From Burkholderiales bacterium (GTDB lineage: Bacteria > Pseudomonadota > Gammaproteobacteria > Burkholderiales > SG8-39), in assembly GCA_014860445.1 (NCBI GenBank), contig JACZJT010000027.1:62001-126000 (forward strand): a DNA stretch of 64,000 nucleotides, written 5' to 3'. The notes under the pieces were generated by a model. It saw nothing but the letters and a program-made list of their open reading frames with translations. It was not told the origin of the DNA and did not search any database. Both the position numbers and the translations under genes were made by a program. Positions 37,640-46,473 of the stretch are shown here, in pieces. Positions within the stretch are counted from its first letter, which is position 1. The number at the start of each line of letters is the position of its first letter.

Positions 37640-38959
37640 ATGGGAAGTTCGCTGAGAAGAATCACGGCGATAAAAGCGCGATTGCATGCGCGATTGACCC
37701 TTGTCGTCAGGCTGGTTTTGGCTGCGGCAATGCTCTTCGCGGCGAGTCCGAGTTCCGGCGCGGCCGACAGCGCCATATCCCAGCTCGACGAACAGTGCCT
37801 GGCATGCCATTCCTCGAAGGGAATGGAGATGAAACTGGCGAACGGTGACGTGCTTTCATTGCAGGTGGAAGGCGCGGCGTTTGCGAAATCAGTCCATAGC
37901 AAGATCGGGTGTGCGGTCTGCCATGCGGATACCTCGTTCGAGAACCATCCCCCGATCAAGAGGAAGATCGCCGGCAGCCGCGAATATTCGCTCGCGATGA
38001 CGAAGGTGTGCGAATCCTGCCACGCGCCCGTCGCCAAGCAGTACGAGGGCAGCATACATGCGGCCCAACTCCGTGACGGCAACGCCTATGCGCCTGTTTG
38101 TACGGACTGCCACAGCCCGCATGCGGTGATGGCCAAGCAGGCCTATGAGGCGTCGACCGGCGCGCCCTGCAGCAAGTGCCACGATCCCATTTTCACCGCC
38201 TACACCGGCAGCGTGCATGGCCAGGCCACCCTGGGCTGCTCCAGCTGTCACAATGCCCACGACGTAAGCGCCGCGTCCAAGGGCGACAGGTTGAAGAGCG
38301 CCTGCCTGGGGTGTCACCAGGATGCGCTGGAAGCCCACCAGAAATGGCTGCCGAATGCCGGACGGCATTTCGACGCGGTGTCCTGTCCGGCGTGTCATTC
38401 ACCCAACGCAAAACGCAAGGTCGACCTCAGGCTTTATGACGCAGTGGCGAAAGAGCGTGTTGCCGAAAAAGAGGGTGTACCGCAGTTCGAAAGCCGTGCG
38501 CGCCTGGCCGACGCCAAGGGCGGCGGCCTGGACGCGCTGGCATTGCGTAGCCTGCTGCGCGGGTTCAATTCCGAGGGAACAGACACGACCCTGCGCGGCC
38601 GCCTCGAGGTCAGCACGGGCGTTGAAGCGCATCAACTCGTGCGCAGCGCGCAAGCGATTCGGGACTGCGCAAAATGTCACCAGCAGGGCGCCGATCCGTT
38701 CCAGAGCGTCACGGTTTCCATCGTCGGCCCCGACGGCAGACAGGTGCGCTATGGTGCAAAGCCCGAGGTCCTCAACTCCATCATTTCCGTGGATTCGGTA
38801 AGCGGGTTTTACGCTATCGGCGGGACCCGCATCAAACTGCTGGACTGGCTCCTCGCCCTTGCCGTGCTGGGCGGTATCGGCGCACCCCTGGGTCATATGA
38901 CGATCCGCTGGTTATTCAAGAAATACGCGAAGAGAATCAGCGGGAAGGAAGACTCCTGA
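37640..38959 (+). CDS. Membrane-anchored nonahaem c-type cytochrome
   Basis: A 439-residue protein with nine CXXCH motifs (53-57, 91-95, 124-128, 154-158, 177-181, 200-204, 222-226, 249-253, 343-347). The ATG at 37640 follows TTGGAGGCTGGGA; upstream in-frame codons cover the FNR promoter and are not used. A signal peptide ends near SGA-AD (about residue 41); a C-terminal helix (about 398-417) anchors the protein, leaving a short basic cytoplasmic tail. Eight haems are clustered in the N-terminal 250 residues, the ninth lies after a cysteine-free spacer. Probably receives electrons from the b-type cytochrome encoded next. Confidence 0.88.
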   Translation: MGSSLRRITAIKARLHARLTLVVRLVLAAAMLFAASPSSGAADSAISQLDEQCLACHSSKGMEMKLANGDVLSLQVEGAAFAKSVHSKIGCAVCHADTSFENHPPIKRKIAGSREYSLAMTKVCESCHAPVAKQYEGSIHAAQLRDGNAYAPVCTDCHSPHAVMAKQAYEASTGAPCSKCHDPIFTAYTGSVHGQATLGCSSCHNAHDVSAASKGDRLKSACLGCHQDALEAHQKWLPNAGRHFDAVSCPACHSPNAKRKVDLRLYDAVAKERVAEKEGVPQFESRARLADAKGGGLDALALRSLLRGFNSEGTDTTLRGRLEVSTGVEAHQLVRSAQAIRDCAKCHQQGADPFQSVTVSIVGPDGRQVRYGAKPEVLNSIISVDSVSGFYAIGGTRIKLLDWLLALAVLGGIGAPLGHMTIRWLFKKYAKRISGKEDS

Positions 38960-39029
38960 GTTATCGGGTACAGATTGACCCGAGTCCTCCGCAATCCGGC
39001 CGACACTGCAAAGTAAAAGGAACTAGGCA

Positions 39030-39668
39030 ATGCACAGAATTTATGTCCACCCGCTTCCAGTCAGGATTTGGCACTGGATCAACGCGTTCGGATTCGTGGT
39101 GATGATTTTCACCGGATTTCAGATCCGTTACATCGGATTGATCGATCTGGTGTCGTTCCGGACGGCGGTGGTCGTGCACGACTGGATCGGATTCGTGCTC
39201 ATCGGCAATTTCTTCATCTGGCTGCTCTACTATCTGTTTACAGACAAAATCCGGGTTTATCACCCCGAATTGAGCCCGATGAAGCATTTCCGCGCGAGCC
39301 TGCGCCAGGCCATGTTCTATGGCTACGGCATTTTCAAGGGCGACCCCAATCCACACCACGTCAGCGTCTACGAAAAATTCAATTCGATGCAGAGCATGAG
39401 CTACCAGGTCATCATGCTGCTGCTGGTGCCTTTGCAATTCTGGACGGGCGTGCTGTTGTGGGACGTCAAGCGCTTTTCCGGCATGATCGACATGCTCGGA
39501 GGGGTGCGGGTGGTGGACACCGCCCATGTGCTGATTTTCATCTTCTTCTCCGGTTTTATCTTCATGCACATCTACCTCGCGACGCTCGGCCACACGCGCA
39601 TGGCTCACATCAAGTCCATGTTCAACGGCTACGAGGAAATAGAGGAAGAGCCGGGCAGCGGCAAGTAA
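39030..39668 (+). CDS. Di-haem b-type cytochrome membrane subunit (cytochrome b561/FdnI-like)
   Basis: A 212-residue integral membrane protein with about four helices, in the formate-dehydrogenase gamma / Ni,Fe-hydrogenase cytochrome b family. His residues placed at the helix ends (HPLPVRIWHWINAFGF at the start, VVVHDWIGFVLIGNF, DTAHVLIFIFF, FMHIYLATLGH) are candidate haem b ligands. It follows the nonahaem cytochrome by 70 bases and is followed by a terminator. Likely passes quinol electrons to the anchored cytochrome; comparable in size to HmcE of the Hmc complex. Confidence 0.88.
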   Translation: MHRIYVHPLPVRIWHWINAFGFVVMIFTGFQIRYIGLIDLVSFRTAVVVHDWIGFVLIGNFFIWLLYYLFTDKIRVYHPELSPMKHFRASLRQAMFYGYGIFKGDPNPHHVSVYEKFNSMQSMSYQVIMLLLVPLQFWTGVLLWDVKRFSGMIDMLGGVRVVDTAHVLIFIFFSGFIFMHIYLATLGHTRMAHIKSMFNGYEEIEEEPGSGK

Positions 39669-39739
39669 GGCAAGCGCCCCGAACGTCTGGAGTGCAGGGC
39701 GACCCGGACTGTTGCAGGAGGCGGCGGCTTATCGCAGAC

Positions 39740-39774
39740 AAAAAAAGGGCGGGGATTTCCCCCGCCCTTTTTTG
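39740..39774. terminator. Bidirectional terminator closing the redox locus
   Basis: AAAAAAGGGCGGGG and CCCCGCCCTTTTTT form a 14-base-pair stem with a 5-base loop; A and T tracts on both sides make it work for the cytochrome b gene and for the convergent receiver gene. Confidence 0.9.
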
Positions 39775-39785
39775 TCGATGACATC

Positions 39786-40577
39786 TTACTCGGCGTCGGA
39801 GTGCTCGGCGATAGCCTTCGCACCGAGTTTGCCCCAGGCCTGAAAACCGAACCAGAGCAACATTACCAGTCCTACGATGGGTCCGGCGATGATGAATGCC
39901 AGCCCGATGAAAGGCGCCGCGAGGAATATGGCGGTGCTTTTCACGAAGCTTGATTTCGCTGGCGCTGTCGGTTCCAGCTTGGCCGCCTCTTCAGATTTTT
40001 TCTTCTGCGCCTGGAGGGCCATTCCCGCAAGCATCACCAGCCCGACAATCGGGAAGGCGAGGATGTAGGCGAGTCCGATAAACGGCGCCGCGAGGAACAG
40101 CGCGATATTCTTGACCACGCGCGCGACATTCTGCACCCTGCTCTGCGCGGGGACCGCGGCAGGCGCGATGACGGCCGGGGCCGCGTCCGCGCTTTGTTCC
40201 GCTGCGCTTTTTTCAGACAGGGCTTTTTGAGCGCTGTCCTCGATCATTTCCGGTGAAAGCGGTTTGCGCAGGAAGCCGGACACGCCTGCCGCCGCTGCGC
40301 GGGCTTCGTTCCCCGGCGAGCCGTAGCCGGTGACGATGACTACCGGCAGCCACGGACGGCGCTGTTTCACCTGTTCAGCCATGTCGAGGCCGCTCATCCC
40401 GGGCATCTTGATGTCGGTGAACACGAGGTCATAATTTTCCGTCTCGAGCTTGTCGAGCGCTTCCTGTCCGCTGGCCGCGGTAATCACCGCGTAGCCTTTG
40501 CCGGACAGTACGCGGTCGAAACTCCTGCCGACCACCGGGTCATCATCAACTACCAGAACTTTGTGTAAGGCACTCAT
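39786..40577 (-). CDS. Receiver domain fused to a tandemly duplicated membrane-hairpin domain
   Basis: A 263-residue protein. Residues 1-120 are a full receiver (VLVVDDDPVVGRSFDRVL; phospho-acceptor Asp55 in VFTDIKMPG; conserved Lys105). An Ala/Pro/Ser-rich linker leads to two near-identical hydrophobic repeats at about 156-190 and 213-247, each containing FLAAPFIGLA followed by a PIVGLVML half, separated by a charged spacer. Each repeat could form one long or two short helices. No DNA-binding domain. It lies directly downstream of the stand-alone receiver gene. Output must be at the membrane, possibly on the redox complex; this is inference. Confidence 0.82.
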   Translation of the reverse strand: MSALHKVLVVDDDPVVGRSFDRVLSGKGYAVITAASGQEALDKLETENYDLVFTDIKMPGMSGLDMAEQVKQRRPWLPVVIVTGYGSPGNEARAAAAGVSGFLRKPLSPEMIEDSAQKALSEKSAAEQSADAAPAVIAPAAVPAQSRVQNVARVVKNIALFLAAPFIGLAYILAFPIVGLVMLAGMALQAQKKKSEEAAKLEPTAPAKSSFVKSTAIFLAAPFIGLAFIIAGPIVGLVMLLWFGFQAWGKLGAKAIAEHSDAE

Positions 40578-40592
40578 GGCATTCTCCTTGTT

Positions 40593-41054
40593 TCAGTAAG
40601 TAAGATCGTTTGGTTTCCATCCGGAACCGGCCTGTGCGCCGGTCCCTTCTTCCGGTTCATTCCGGTCCCGGTGCAGGGACCACTTCTTCTGTGTCATCGC
40701 GCCGTTCGCGACATTGATTACGTCGTCGGGGCCGACCGGTTTCGCAAGATAATCGTATGCACCCAGGCGAACCGCTTCCTTGGCGGTCTCCACGGTCGGA
40801 TATCCGGTGATAATGACCACTTCGGTTTCCGGCCATCTTTGCTTTATCGTTTTGAGAACCGCCATGCCGTCCATCCCGGGCATGCGCAGATCGAGCAGTA
40901 CTACATCGGCCGGCCGTTGCTCCATGACATTCAGCGCTTCGTTACCGTCCCGAACCACCTCTACGTTGCAATGAACGCTTGCCAGCGTCCTGATATGGCT
41001 GAGCCGCACGACTTCTTCATCGTCGACCACCAGGATTTTTGTCTTCTCGTCCAT
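40593..41054 (-). CDS. Stand-alone response regulator receiver
   Basis: A 153-residue receiver: ILVVDDEEVVRLSHIRTL, phospho-acceptor Asp55 in VLLDLRMPGMDG, conserved Thr/Lys in VVIITGYPTVE and YLAKPVGP. The ATG at complement 41052-41054 follows GAGGAAGCGAAC; an upstream in-frame ATG adds an unconserved leader. After residue 120 there is only a short polar tail, so it lacks an effector and may act in a phosphorelay or by protein contact. It starts a two-gene unit with the receiver-hairpin gene 15 bases downstream. Confidence 0.87.
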   Translation of the reverse strand: MDEKTKILVVDDEEVVRLSHIRTLASVHCNVEVVRDGNEALNVMEQRPADVVLLDLRMPGMDGMAVLKTIKQRWPETEVVIITGYPTVETAKEAVRLGAYDYLAKPVGPDDVINVANGAMTQKKWSLHRDRNEPEEGTGAQAGSGWKPNDLTY

Positions 41055-41369
41055 GTTCGCTTCCTCGCAGGGTTTCTTTTGCTTATAGCTAACGCAACGA
41101 CCATGCCAACCACGCAAGACGGAGATATATGCTGTTGTTTATCAATGGACTAGACGCGAAAAGCAGGCTGAATGCGGCGCGTATCGAGGTGCCGGCACAA
41201 GCGCCGAAGTACATTATTTTTGTACCTCGTTCCTGCGCCGAATAAAGTTTCGCTGATAATTCAGACAGCTACGAACTATCCAGGCGAGTATTTTGTTTAT
41301 GCACCGCCAGGGACGGTGGTCTCGCGGGGAGGAATGGATTTGGCGCGGCGCCGCGCGCGCCGCCGGCGT

Positions 41370-43409
41370 TCAGGCTGCGGTCATGCCGCTATGGCGAAGC
41401 AGTGCGTCCACGTTGGGCTCACGCCCGCGAAAGGCCTTGAACGACTCAAGTGCAGGCCGGCTGCCGCCGACCGCGAGCACCTCGTCGCGAAAGCGCTGGC
41501 CGCTGCCGCCGTCCAACACGCCGTTCTCTTCGAACAGGCTGTAGGCGTCGGCCGAAAGCACTTCGGCCCACTTGTAGCTGTAATAGCCGGCGCTGTACCC
41601 GCCGGCGAAAATATGCGAAAAATTGTTCTGGAAACGGTTGTACGCCGGCGGGACCGCCACCGCGACCCGGCTGCGGATTTCATCCAGCAACTGCTGCGGG
41701 CTCTTGGCGCCCGTGGGATCGAAATCGTAGTGCAGATGCATGTCGAACAGCGCGAACTCGAGCTGGCGCACGGTCTGCATGCCGCTTTGGAAGTTTTTGG
41801 CGGCGAGCATCTTGTCGTACAGTGGGCGCGGCAGCGCTATGCCGCTGTCCGCGTGTGCGCTCATGTGCGCCAGCACTTCCCATTCCCAGCAGAAGTTCTC
41901 CATGAACTGGCTGGGCAGTTCGACCGCGTCCCACTCCACCCCGTGGATGCCGGACACGCCGATGTAGTCCACGCGGGTGAGCATATGGTGCAGACCATGG
42001 CCGAATTCGTGGAACAGCGTCAGCACCTCGTCGTGTGTGAACAGCGCGGGCTTGTCCCCGACGGGGGCCGAGAAATTACAGGTGAGATAGGCCACCGGAG
42101 TTTGCAATCGCGCGTCTAGCCTGCGGCGACTGATGGCCTCGTCCATCCATGCGCCGCCGCGCTTCGTATCGCGCGCATAGGGGTCGAGGTAGAACTGGCC
42201 GAGCAGCTTTCCCTCCGCGTCATTGATGCGGAAAAAACGCACGGCAGGATCCCAGGTTTCGGCCTGATCAGGCTGGATGCGCAGGTCGAATATCGACTCC
42301 ACCAGACGGAACATGCCCTGCATCACCTTGGCTTCGGGGAAATACTGCTTTACCTCCTGATCGGAGAAAGCGTAGCGCGCCGCACGCAATCGTTCCGAAG
42401 CGTAAGCGAGATCCCAGGCCTCGAGCTGCGCCAGGCCCAGCTCGGTCGCGGCAAAGCTGCTGAGTTCCGCATAGTCTTTCCGGGCGAAAGGCAGCGCCTT
42501 GGCGGCGAGGTCCTCCAGGAACTCGAGCACCTGCTGCGGCGTTTGCGCCATTTTCGGAACCAGCGAAACTTCTGCGTGGTTCGCGTAGCCCAGCAGCTGC
42601 GCCGCTTCGTGGTGCAGCCTGAGTATCCGCGTGATCAGTGACGTATTGTCGAATTCGGGTTTGCCGAATTCGCTCGCGCGCGTGACGTATGCCCGGTACA
42701 GTTGCTCGCGCAGTCCGCGGTTTTCCGCATATTGCATGAAAGGCACGTAGGAGGGAGCCTGCAGGCTGAATTTCCAGCCGGGCTTGCCGTCCTTGTCCGC
42801 CGCGGTACGCGCGGCTTCGATCACGTCGTTGGGAATTCCGGCAAGCTCGCTCCGGTCCTCGACGTAGAGCGAAAAAGCGTTGGTGGCGTCGAGCACGTTT
42901 TCGGAGAACTTTGTGGACAGCTGCGCAAGTTCCTCCGAAATGGCCGCAAAGCGCAGCTTCTTGTCCTGCGACAACTCCGCGCCGGAGAGACGGAAATCGC
43001 GGATCTCGTTTTCCACGATTCGGCGCTGCGCCGGTGACAACGCGGCGAATTCGGGCGCAGCCCTCAAGACCTTGTACTTTTCGAACAATTTCAGATTCTG
43101 GCCAAGTTCGGTGTAGTACTGCACGATCTTGGGCTGGTTCGCGTTGTAGGCCGCGCGCAGCTCGGGCGAATCGAGCACGCCGTGCAAATGCCCGACCGCG
43201 CCCCATGCGCGAGCCAACCGCTCGTTCGCATCCTCCAGCGGTGACACAAAGGCGGCCCAGGTCGCCGGCGTCTCCGCCTGGGTCAGCTTGTCGACGCACG
43301 CGCGGTTTTCCTCCAGCAGCCGGTCTATGGCAGACGCAACGTGTTCCGCCCTGATCGCCGCAAAACGCGGTAAGCCAGTGAAGTCCAGTAGTGGATTGAT
43401 GTCATTCAT
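41370..43409 (-). CDS. prlC: Oligopeptidase A (M3 metallopeptidase)
   Basis: A 679-residue cytoplasmic zinc peptidase. The active-site motif HEFGHGLHH lies near residue 466, with the downstream zinc-ligand region EWDAVELPSQFMENFCWE. N-terminal LPRFAAIRAEHVASAIDRLL and the length match PrlC/OpdA, which degrades oligopeptides and cleaved signal peptides. Single gene, divergent from aceE. The 252-base gap after it (41118-41369 on the plus strand) toward the receiver genes holds no gene I can support. Confidence 0.95.
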   Translation of the reverse strand: MNDINPLLDFTGLPRFAAIRAEHVASAIDRLLEENRACVDKLTQAETPATWAAFVSPLEDANERLARAWGAVGHLHGVLDSPELRAAYNANQPKIVQYYTELGQNLKLFEKYKVLRAAPEFAALSPAQRRIVENEIRDFRLSGAELSQDKKLRFAAISEELAQLSTKFSENVLDATNAFSLYVEDRSELAGIPNDVIEAARTAADKDGKPGWKFSLQAPSYVPFMQYAENRGLREQLYRAYVTRASEFGKPEFDNTSLITRILRLHHEAAQLLGYANHAEVSLVPKMAQTPQQVLEFLEDLAAKALPFARKDYAELSSFAATELGLAQLEAWDLAYASERLRAARYAFSDQEVKQYFPEAKVMQGMFRLVESIFDLRIQPDQAETWDPAVRFFRINDAEGKLLGQFYLDPYARDTKRGGAWMDEAISRRRLDARLQTPVAYLTCNFSAPVGDKPALFTHDEVLTLFHEFGHGLHHMLTRVDYIGVSGIHGVEWDAVELPSQFMENFCWEWEVLAHMSAHADSGIALPRPLYDKMLAAKNFQSGMQTVRQLEFALFDMHLHYDFDPTGAKSPQQLLDEIRSRVAVAVPPAYNRFQNNFSHIFAGGYSAGYYSYKWAEVLSADAYSLFEENGVLDGGSGQRFRDEVLAVGGSRPALESFKAFRGREPNVDALLRHSGMTAA

Positions 43410-43552
43410 AGCGATGATCTTTCGGTGTTCAATTGTCTGAGGAAGCGCGCGAGCGCCGATCGGGCAGTCCGGGAGCGGGCAATGCTAGCATGAGTGCGTC
43501 GGCGCGCGACGCCTGCGTCCCGCCGGAACGATGGCCTTGGGCTTGGTCACTG

Positions 43553-43558
43553 TATAAT
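43553..43558 (+). promoter_or_regulatory. Probable -10 element of the pyruvate dehydrogenase operon
   Basis: A perfect TATAAT, with TG immediately before it, lies 119 bases upstream of the aceE ATG in the prlC-aceE gap. No clear -35 hexamer is seen at the right distance, so an activator or the extended -10 may compensate. Nothing else recognisable is in the 267-base gap. Confidence 0.45.
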
Positions 43559-43676
43559 ATTCCAACGGAAATCCGTGATTTGAAACCAAAGCGGCTTGCG
43601 CGCTCCGTCCGCGCGAGGTCGTCGCCTCGTTAGACCGCTGGTAGTAAATCGCCACTGCAGCCGAGAAGGAGTTGCC

Positions 43677-46379
43677 ATGTCAGCCGTTCCCGATTTTCCC
43701 GCAGCCAACGATCCCGATTCCCTGGAAACCCAGGAATGGCTGGACGCGCTCGAAGCCGTGCTGGAGCGAGAGGGCGCCGAGCGCGCCCACTACCTGCTGG
43801 AAAAGCTGATCGACAAGGCGCGCCGCTCGGGCGCCTATCTGCCCTATAAGGCGCAGACCGCCTATATCAATACTATTCCGCCGCACATGGAGGAGCGCTC
43901 CCCCGGGGATGCCGCGCTGGAAGATCGCATTCGCGCCTACTGCCGCTGGAATGCGATGATCATGGTGGCCAAGGCGAACAAGGTCGAGGGTGATCTCGGT
44001 GGCCACATTGCCAGCTTTGCTTCCGTGGGAACGCTGTTCGGCATCGGACAGAACCATTTCTGGCACGCACCCAGCGCCGATCACGGCGGCGATCTGATCT
44101 ACTTTCAGGGACATTCCGCCCCGGGGATCTATGCGCGCGCCCTGCTCGAAGGACGCCTGAGTGCGGAACAGCTGGTCAATTTCCGCCGCGATGTCGACGG
44201 CACCGGCGTCACCTCCTACCCCCACCCCTGGCTCATGCCGGATTTCTGGCAGTTTCCCACGGTGTCCATGGGTTTGGGACCGATCCAGGCGATCTACCAG
44301 GCGCGCTACCTCAAGTACCTGCATGCGCGCGGCCTGGCCAACACCGAGAACCGCAAGGTCTGGGCTTTTCTGGGCGACGGCGAGACCGACGAGCCCGAAT
44401 CGCTGGGCGCCATTTCCATGGCGGCGCGCGAAAAGCTCGACAACCTGATTTTCGTCATCAATTGCAACCTGCAGCGACTGGACGGCCCGGTGCGCGGCAA
44501 CGGCAAGATCATCCAGGAACTGGAAGGCGATTTTCGCGGCTCGGGCTGGAACGTCATCAAACTGATTTGGGGCTCTTACTGGGACAAACTGCTGGCGCGC
44601 GACAAGGAAGGCATACTGCTGCGCGTCATGGAAGAGGCGGTCGATGGCGAGTACCAAAACTTCAAGGCCAACGACGGCGCCTTCGTGCGCAAACACTTCT
44701 TCGGCAAGCATCCGAAGTTGCTCGAAATGGTGTCGAAAATGAGCGATGCCGATATCTGGCGCCTCAACCGCGGCGGACACGATCCGCATAAAATCTACGC
44801 GGCCTACGCCGCCGCAGCGAAACACAAAGGCCAGCCGACGGTGATCCTCGCCAAGACGGTCAAGGGCTATGGCATGGGCAAGATCGGCGAAGGCAAGATG
44901 GCCACCCATCAGCAGAAGAAAATGGACGTCGACTCGATCCGCCAGTTTCGCGATCGATTCAACATCCCGATACCGGACGACAAGCTGGAGGAATTGCCCT
45001 TCTTTGTTCCGCCGGCCGATTCGCCGGAGATGAAATATCTGCATGCGCGCCGCCAGGCGCTGGGCGGCTACCTGCCCAGCCGCCGGCGCAAGGCCGACGC
45101 CGTGCCCGAGGTGCCGCCCCTGTCGGCGCTGGATGCGGTATTGAAGCCCACGGACCGCGAAATCTCCACCACCATGGCCTTCGTGCGCATACTCAATGCG
45201 CTCCTGCGCGACAAGAACCTGGGCAAGCACATCGTCCCCATCGTGCCCGATGAAGCGCGCACCTTTGGCATGGAAGGCATGTTCCGCCAGCTCGGCATTT
45301 ATTCCTCCGAGGGGCAGAAATACGTCCCGGTCGACCGCGACCAGGTGACCTACTATCGCGAGGATACGGCCGGGCAGATTCTGGAGGAAGGCATCAACGA
45401 AGCCGGCGCGTTCTGCTCATGGATCGCGGCGGCCACGTCCTACAGCACCACCAACGTCGTCAGCATTCCGTTTTATATTTTCTATTCGATGTTCGGATTG
45501 CAGCGCATCGGCGATCTGGCCTGGGCCGCAGGTGATCAGCGCGCGCGCGGATTCCTGCTGGGCGGCACTGCCGGACGCACCACCTTGAATGGCGAGGGCC
45601 TGCAGCACGAGGACGGGCATTCGCACATCCTGTCCTCCGTGATCCCGAACTGCATTTCCTACGATCCGACGTTCGGCTATGAACTCGCGCTGATTATCCA
45701 TGACGGCCTCACGCGCATGGTGACCAGGCAGGAAGACGTGTACTACTACGTTACCGTCATGAATGAGAACTACACCCACCCCGGCCTGCCCGAAGGTGCG
45801 GAAGAAGGAATTCTCAAGGGTATGTACCTGTTCAAGCCGGGACCCAAGCTCAAGGGAAAAACCGGCGCGGACAAGCCGCCCAGGGTCCAGCTGCTCGGTT
45901 CGGGCACCATATTGCGCGAGGTGATCGCCGCAGGCGAATTGCTGGAAAAAGACTGGGGCGTCAGCGCCGACATCTGGAGCTGCCCGAGCTTCACCGAATT
46001 GCGCCGCGACGGACTGGCCTGCGAGCGCTGGAACCTGCTGCATCCCGCGGAGGCGCCGCGCGAATCCTGGGTCGAGAAAAAGCTCAAGGACAGTGAAGGC
46101 CCGATCGTGGCGTCGAGCGACTACATGAAAACCTTTGCCGAACAGATACGCCCGTTCATTCCCGCGGGCCGGTCCTACCGGGCGCTCGGCACCGACGGCT
46201 TCGGCCGCTCGGACACGCGCGAGAAGCTGCGCGACTTTTTTGAAGTCGACCGCCACTGGGTCGCGCTGGCAGCGCTCAAGGCGCTTGCCGACCAGGGGAA
46301 GATCAAGACCTCGGTGGTTGCCGCCGCGATCAAGAAATACGGCATCGACCCGAACAAGCCGAATCCGGCAAGCGTGTAA
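43677..46379 (+). CDS. aceE: Pyruvate dehydrogenase E1 component (homodimeric)
   Basis: A 900-residue thiamine-diphosphate enzyme that decarboxylates pyruvate and acetylates the lipoyl group of E2. The start follows GAGAAGGAGTTGCC; upstream in-frame codons lack conservation. The ThDP motif is visible in the N-terminal half as FLGDGETDEPESLGAI...NLIFVINCNLQRLDGP (about residues 230-270), and LYNTxx-like VPIVPDEARTFGMEGMFRQLG begins the second domain. Length and single-chain form match the proteobacterial AceE class. First gene of aceE-aceF-lpdA-rpiA. Confidence 0.97.
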   Translation: MSAVPDFPAANDPDSLETQEWLDALEAVLEREGAERAHYLLEKLIDKARRSGAYLPYKAQTAYINTIPPHMEERSPGDAALEDRIRAYCRWNAMIMVAKANKVEGDLGGHIASFASVGTLFGIGQNHFWHAPSADHGGDLIYFQGHSAPGIYARALLEGRLSAEQLVNFRRDVDGTGVTSYPHPWLMPDFWQFPTVSMGLGPIQAIYQARYLKYLHARGLANTENRKVWAFLGDGETDEPESLGAISMAAREKLDNLIFVINCNLQRLDGPVRGNGKIIQELEGDFRGSGWNVIKLIWGSYWDKLLARDKEGILLRVMEEAVDGEYQNFKANDGAFVRKHFFGKHPKLLEMVSKMSDADIWRLNRGGHDPHKIYAAYAAAAKHKGQPTVILAKTVKGYGMGKIGEGKMATHQQKKMDVDSIRQFRDRFNIPIPDDKLEELPFFVPPADSPEMKYLHARRQALGGYLPSRRRKADAVPEVPPLSALDAVLKPTDREISTTMAFVRILNALLRDKNLGKHIVPIVPDEARTFGMEGMFRQLGIYSSEGQKYVPVDRDQVTYYREDTAGQILEEGINEAGAFCSWIAAATSYSTTNVVSIPFYIFYSMFGLQRIGDLAWAAGDQRARGFLLGGTAGRTTLNGEGLQHEDGHSHILSSVIPNCISYDPTFGYELALIIHDGLTRMVTRQEDVYYYVTVMNENYTHPGLPEGAEEGILKGMYLFKPGPKLKGKTGADKPPRVQLLGSGTILREVIAAGELLEKDWGVSADIWSCPSFTELRRDGLACERWNLLHPAEAPRESWVEKKLKDSEGPIVASSDYMKTFAEQIRPFIPAGRSYRALGTDGFGRSDTREKLRDFFEVDRHWVALAALKALADQGKIKTSVVAAAIKKYGIDPNKPNPASV

Positions 46380-46412
46380 GAAACCGTTGCAGCATGAATT
46401 CTGCAACGGCTT
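46380..46412 (+). terminator. Intercistronic hairpin 1 between aceE and aceF
   Basis: CCGTTGCAG and CTGCAACGG form a 9-base-pair core stem, extended to 12 of 13 pairs by the flanks, starting at the aceE stop. No T-tract follows. It may act as a partial terminator, attenuator or RNA processing site within the operon. Confidence 0.5.
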
Positions 46413-46424
46413 CATCTAGGGAAG

Positions 46425-46448
46425 TATGAGGGGATCGGTCCCCTCATA
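46425..46448 (+). other. Intercistronic hairpin 2 upstream of the aceF ribosome-binding site
   Basis: TATGAGGGG and CCCCTCATA form a perfect 9-base-pair stem with a 6-base loop, 13 bases before the aceF Shine-Dalgarno. With hairpin 1 it could protect the 5' end of a processed aceF transcript. Confidence 0.5.
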
Positions 46449-46473
46449 TCAACAGGATCTAAAAGGAACGACC

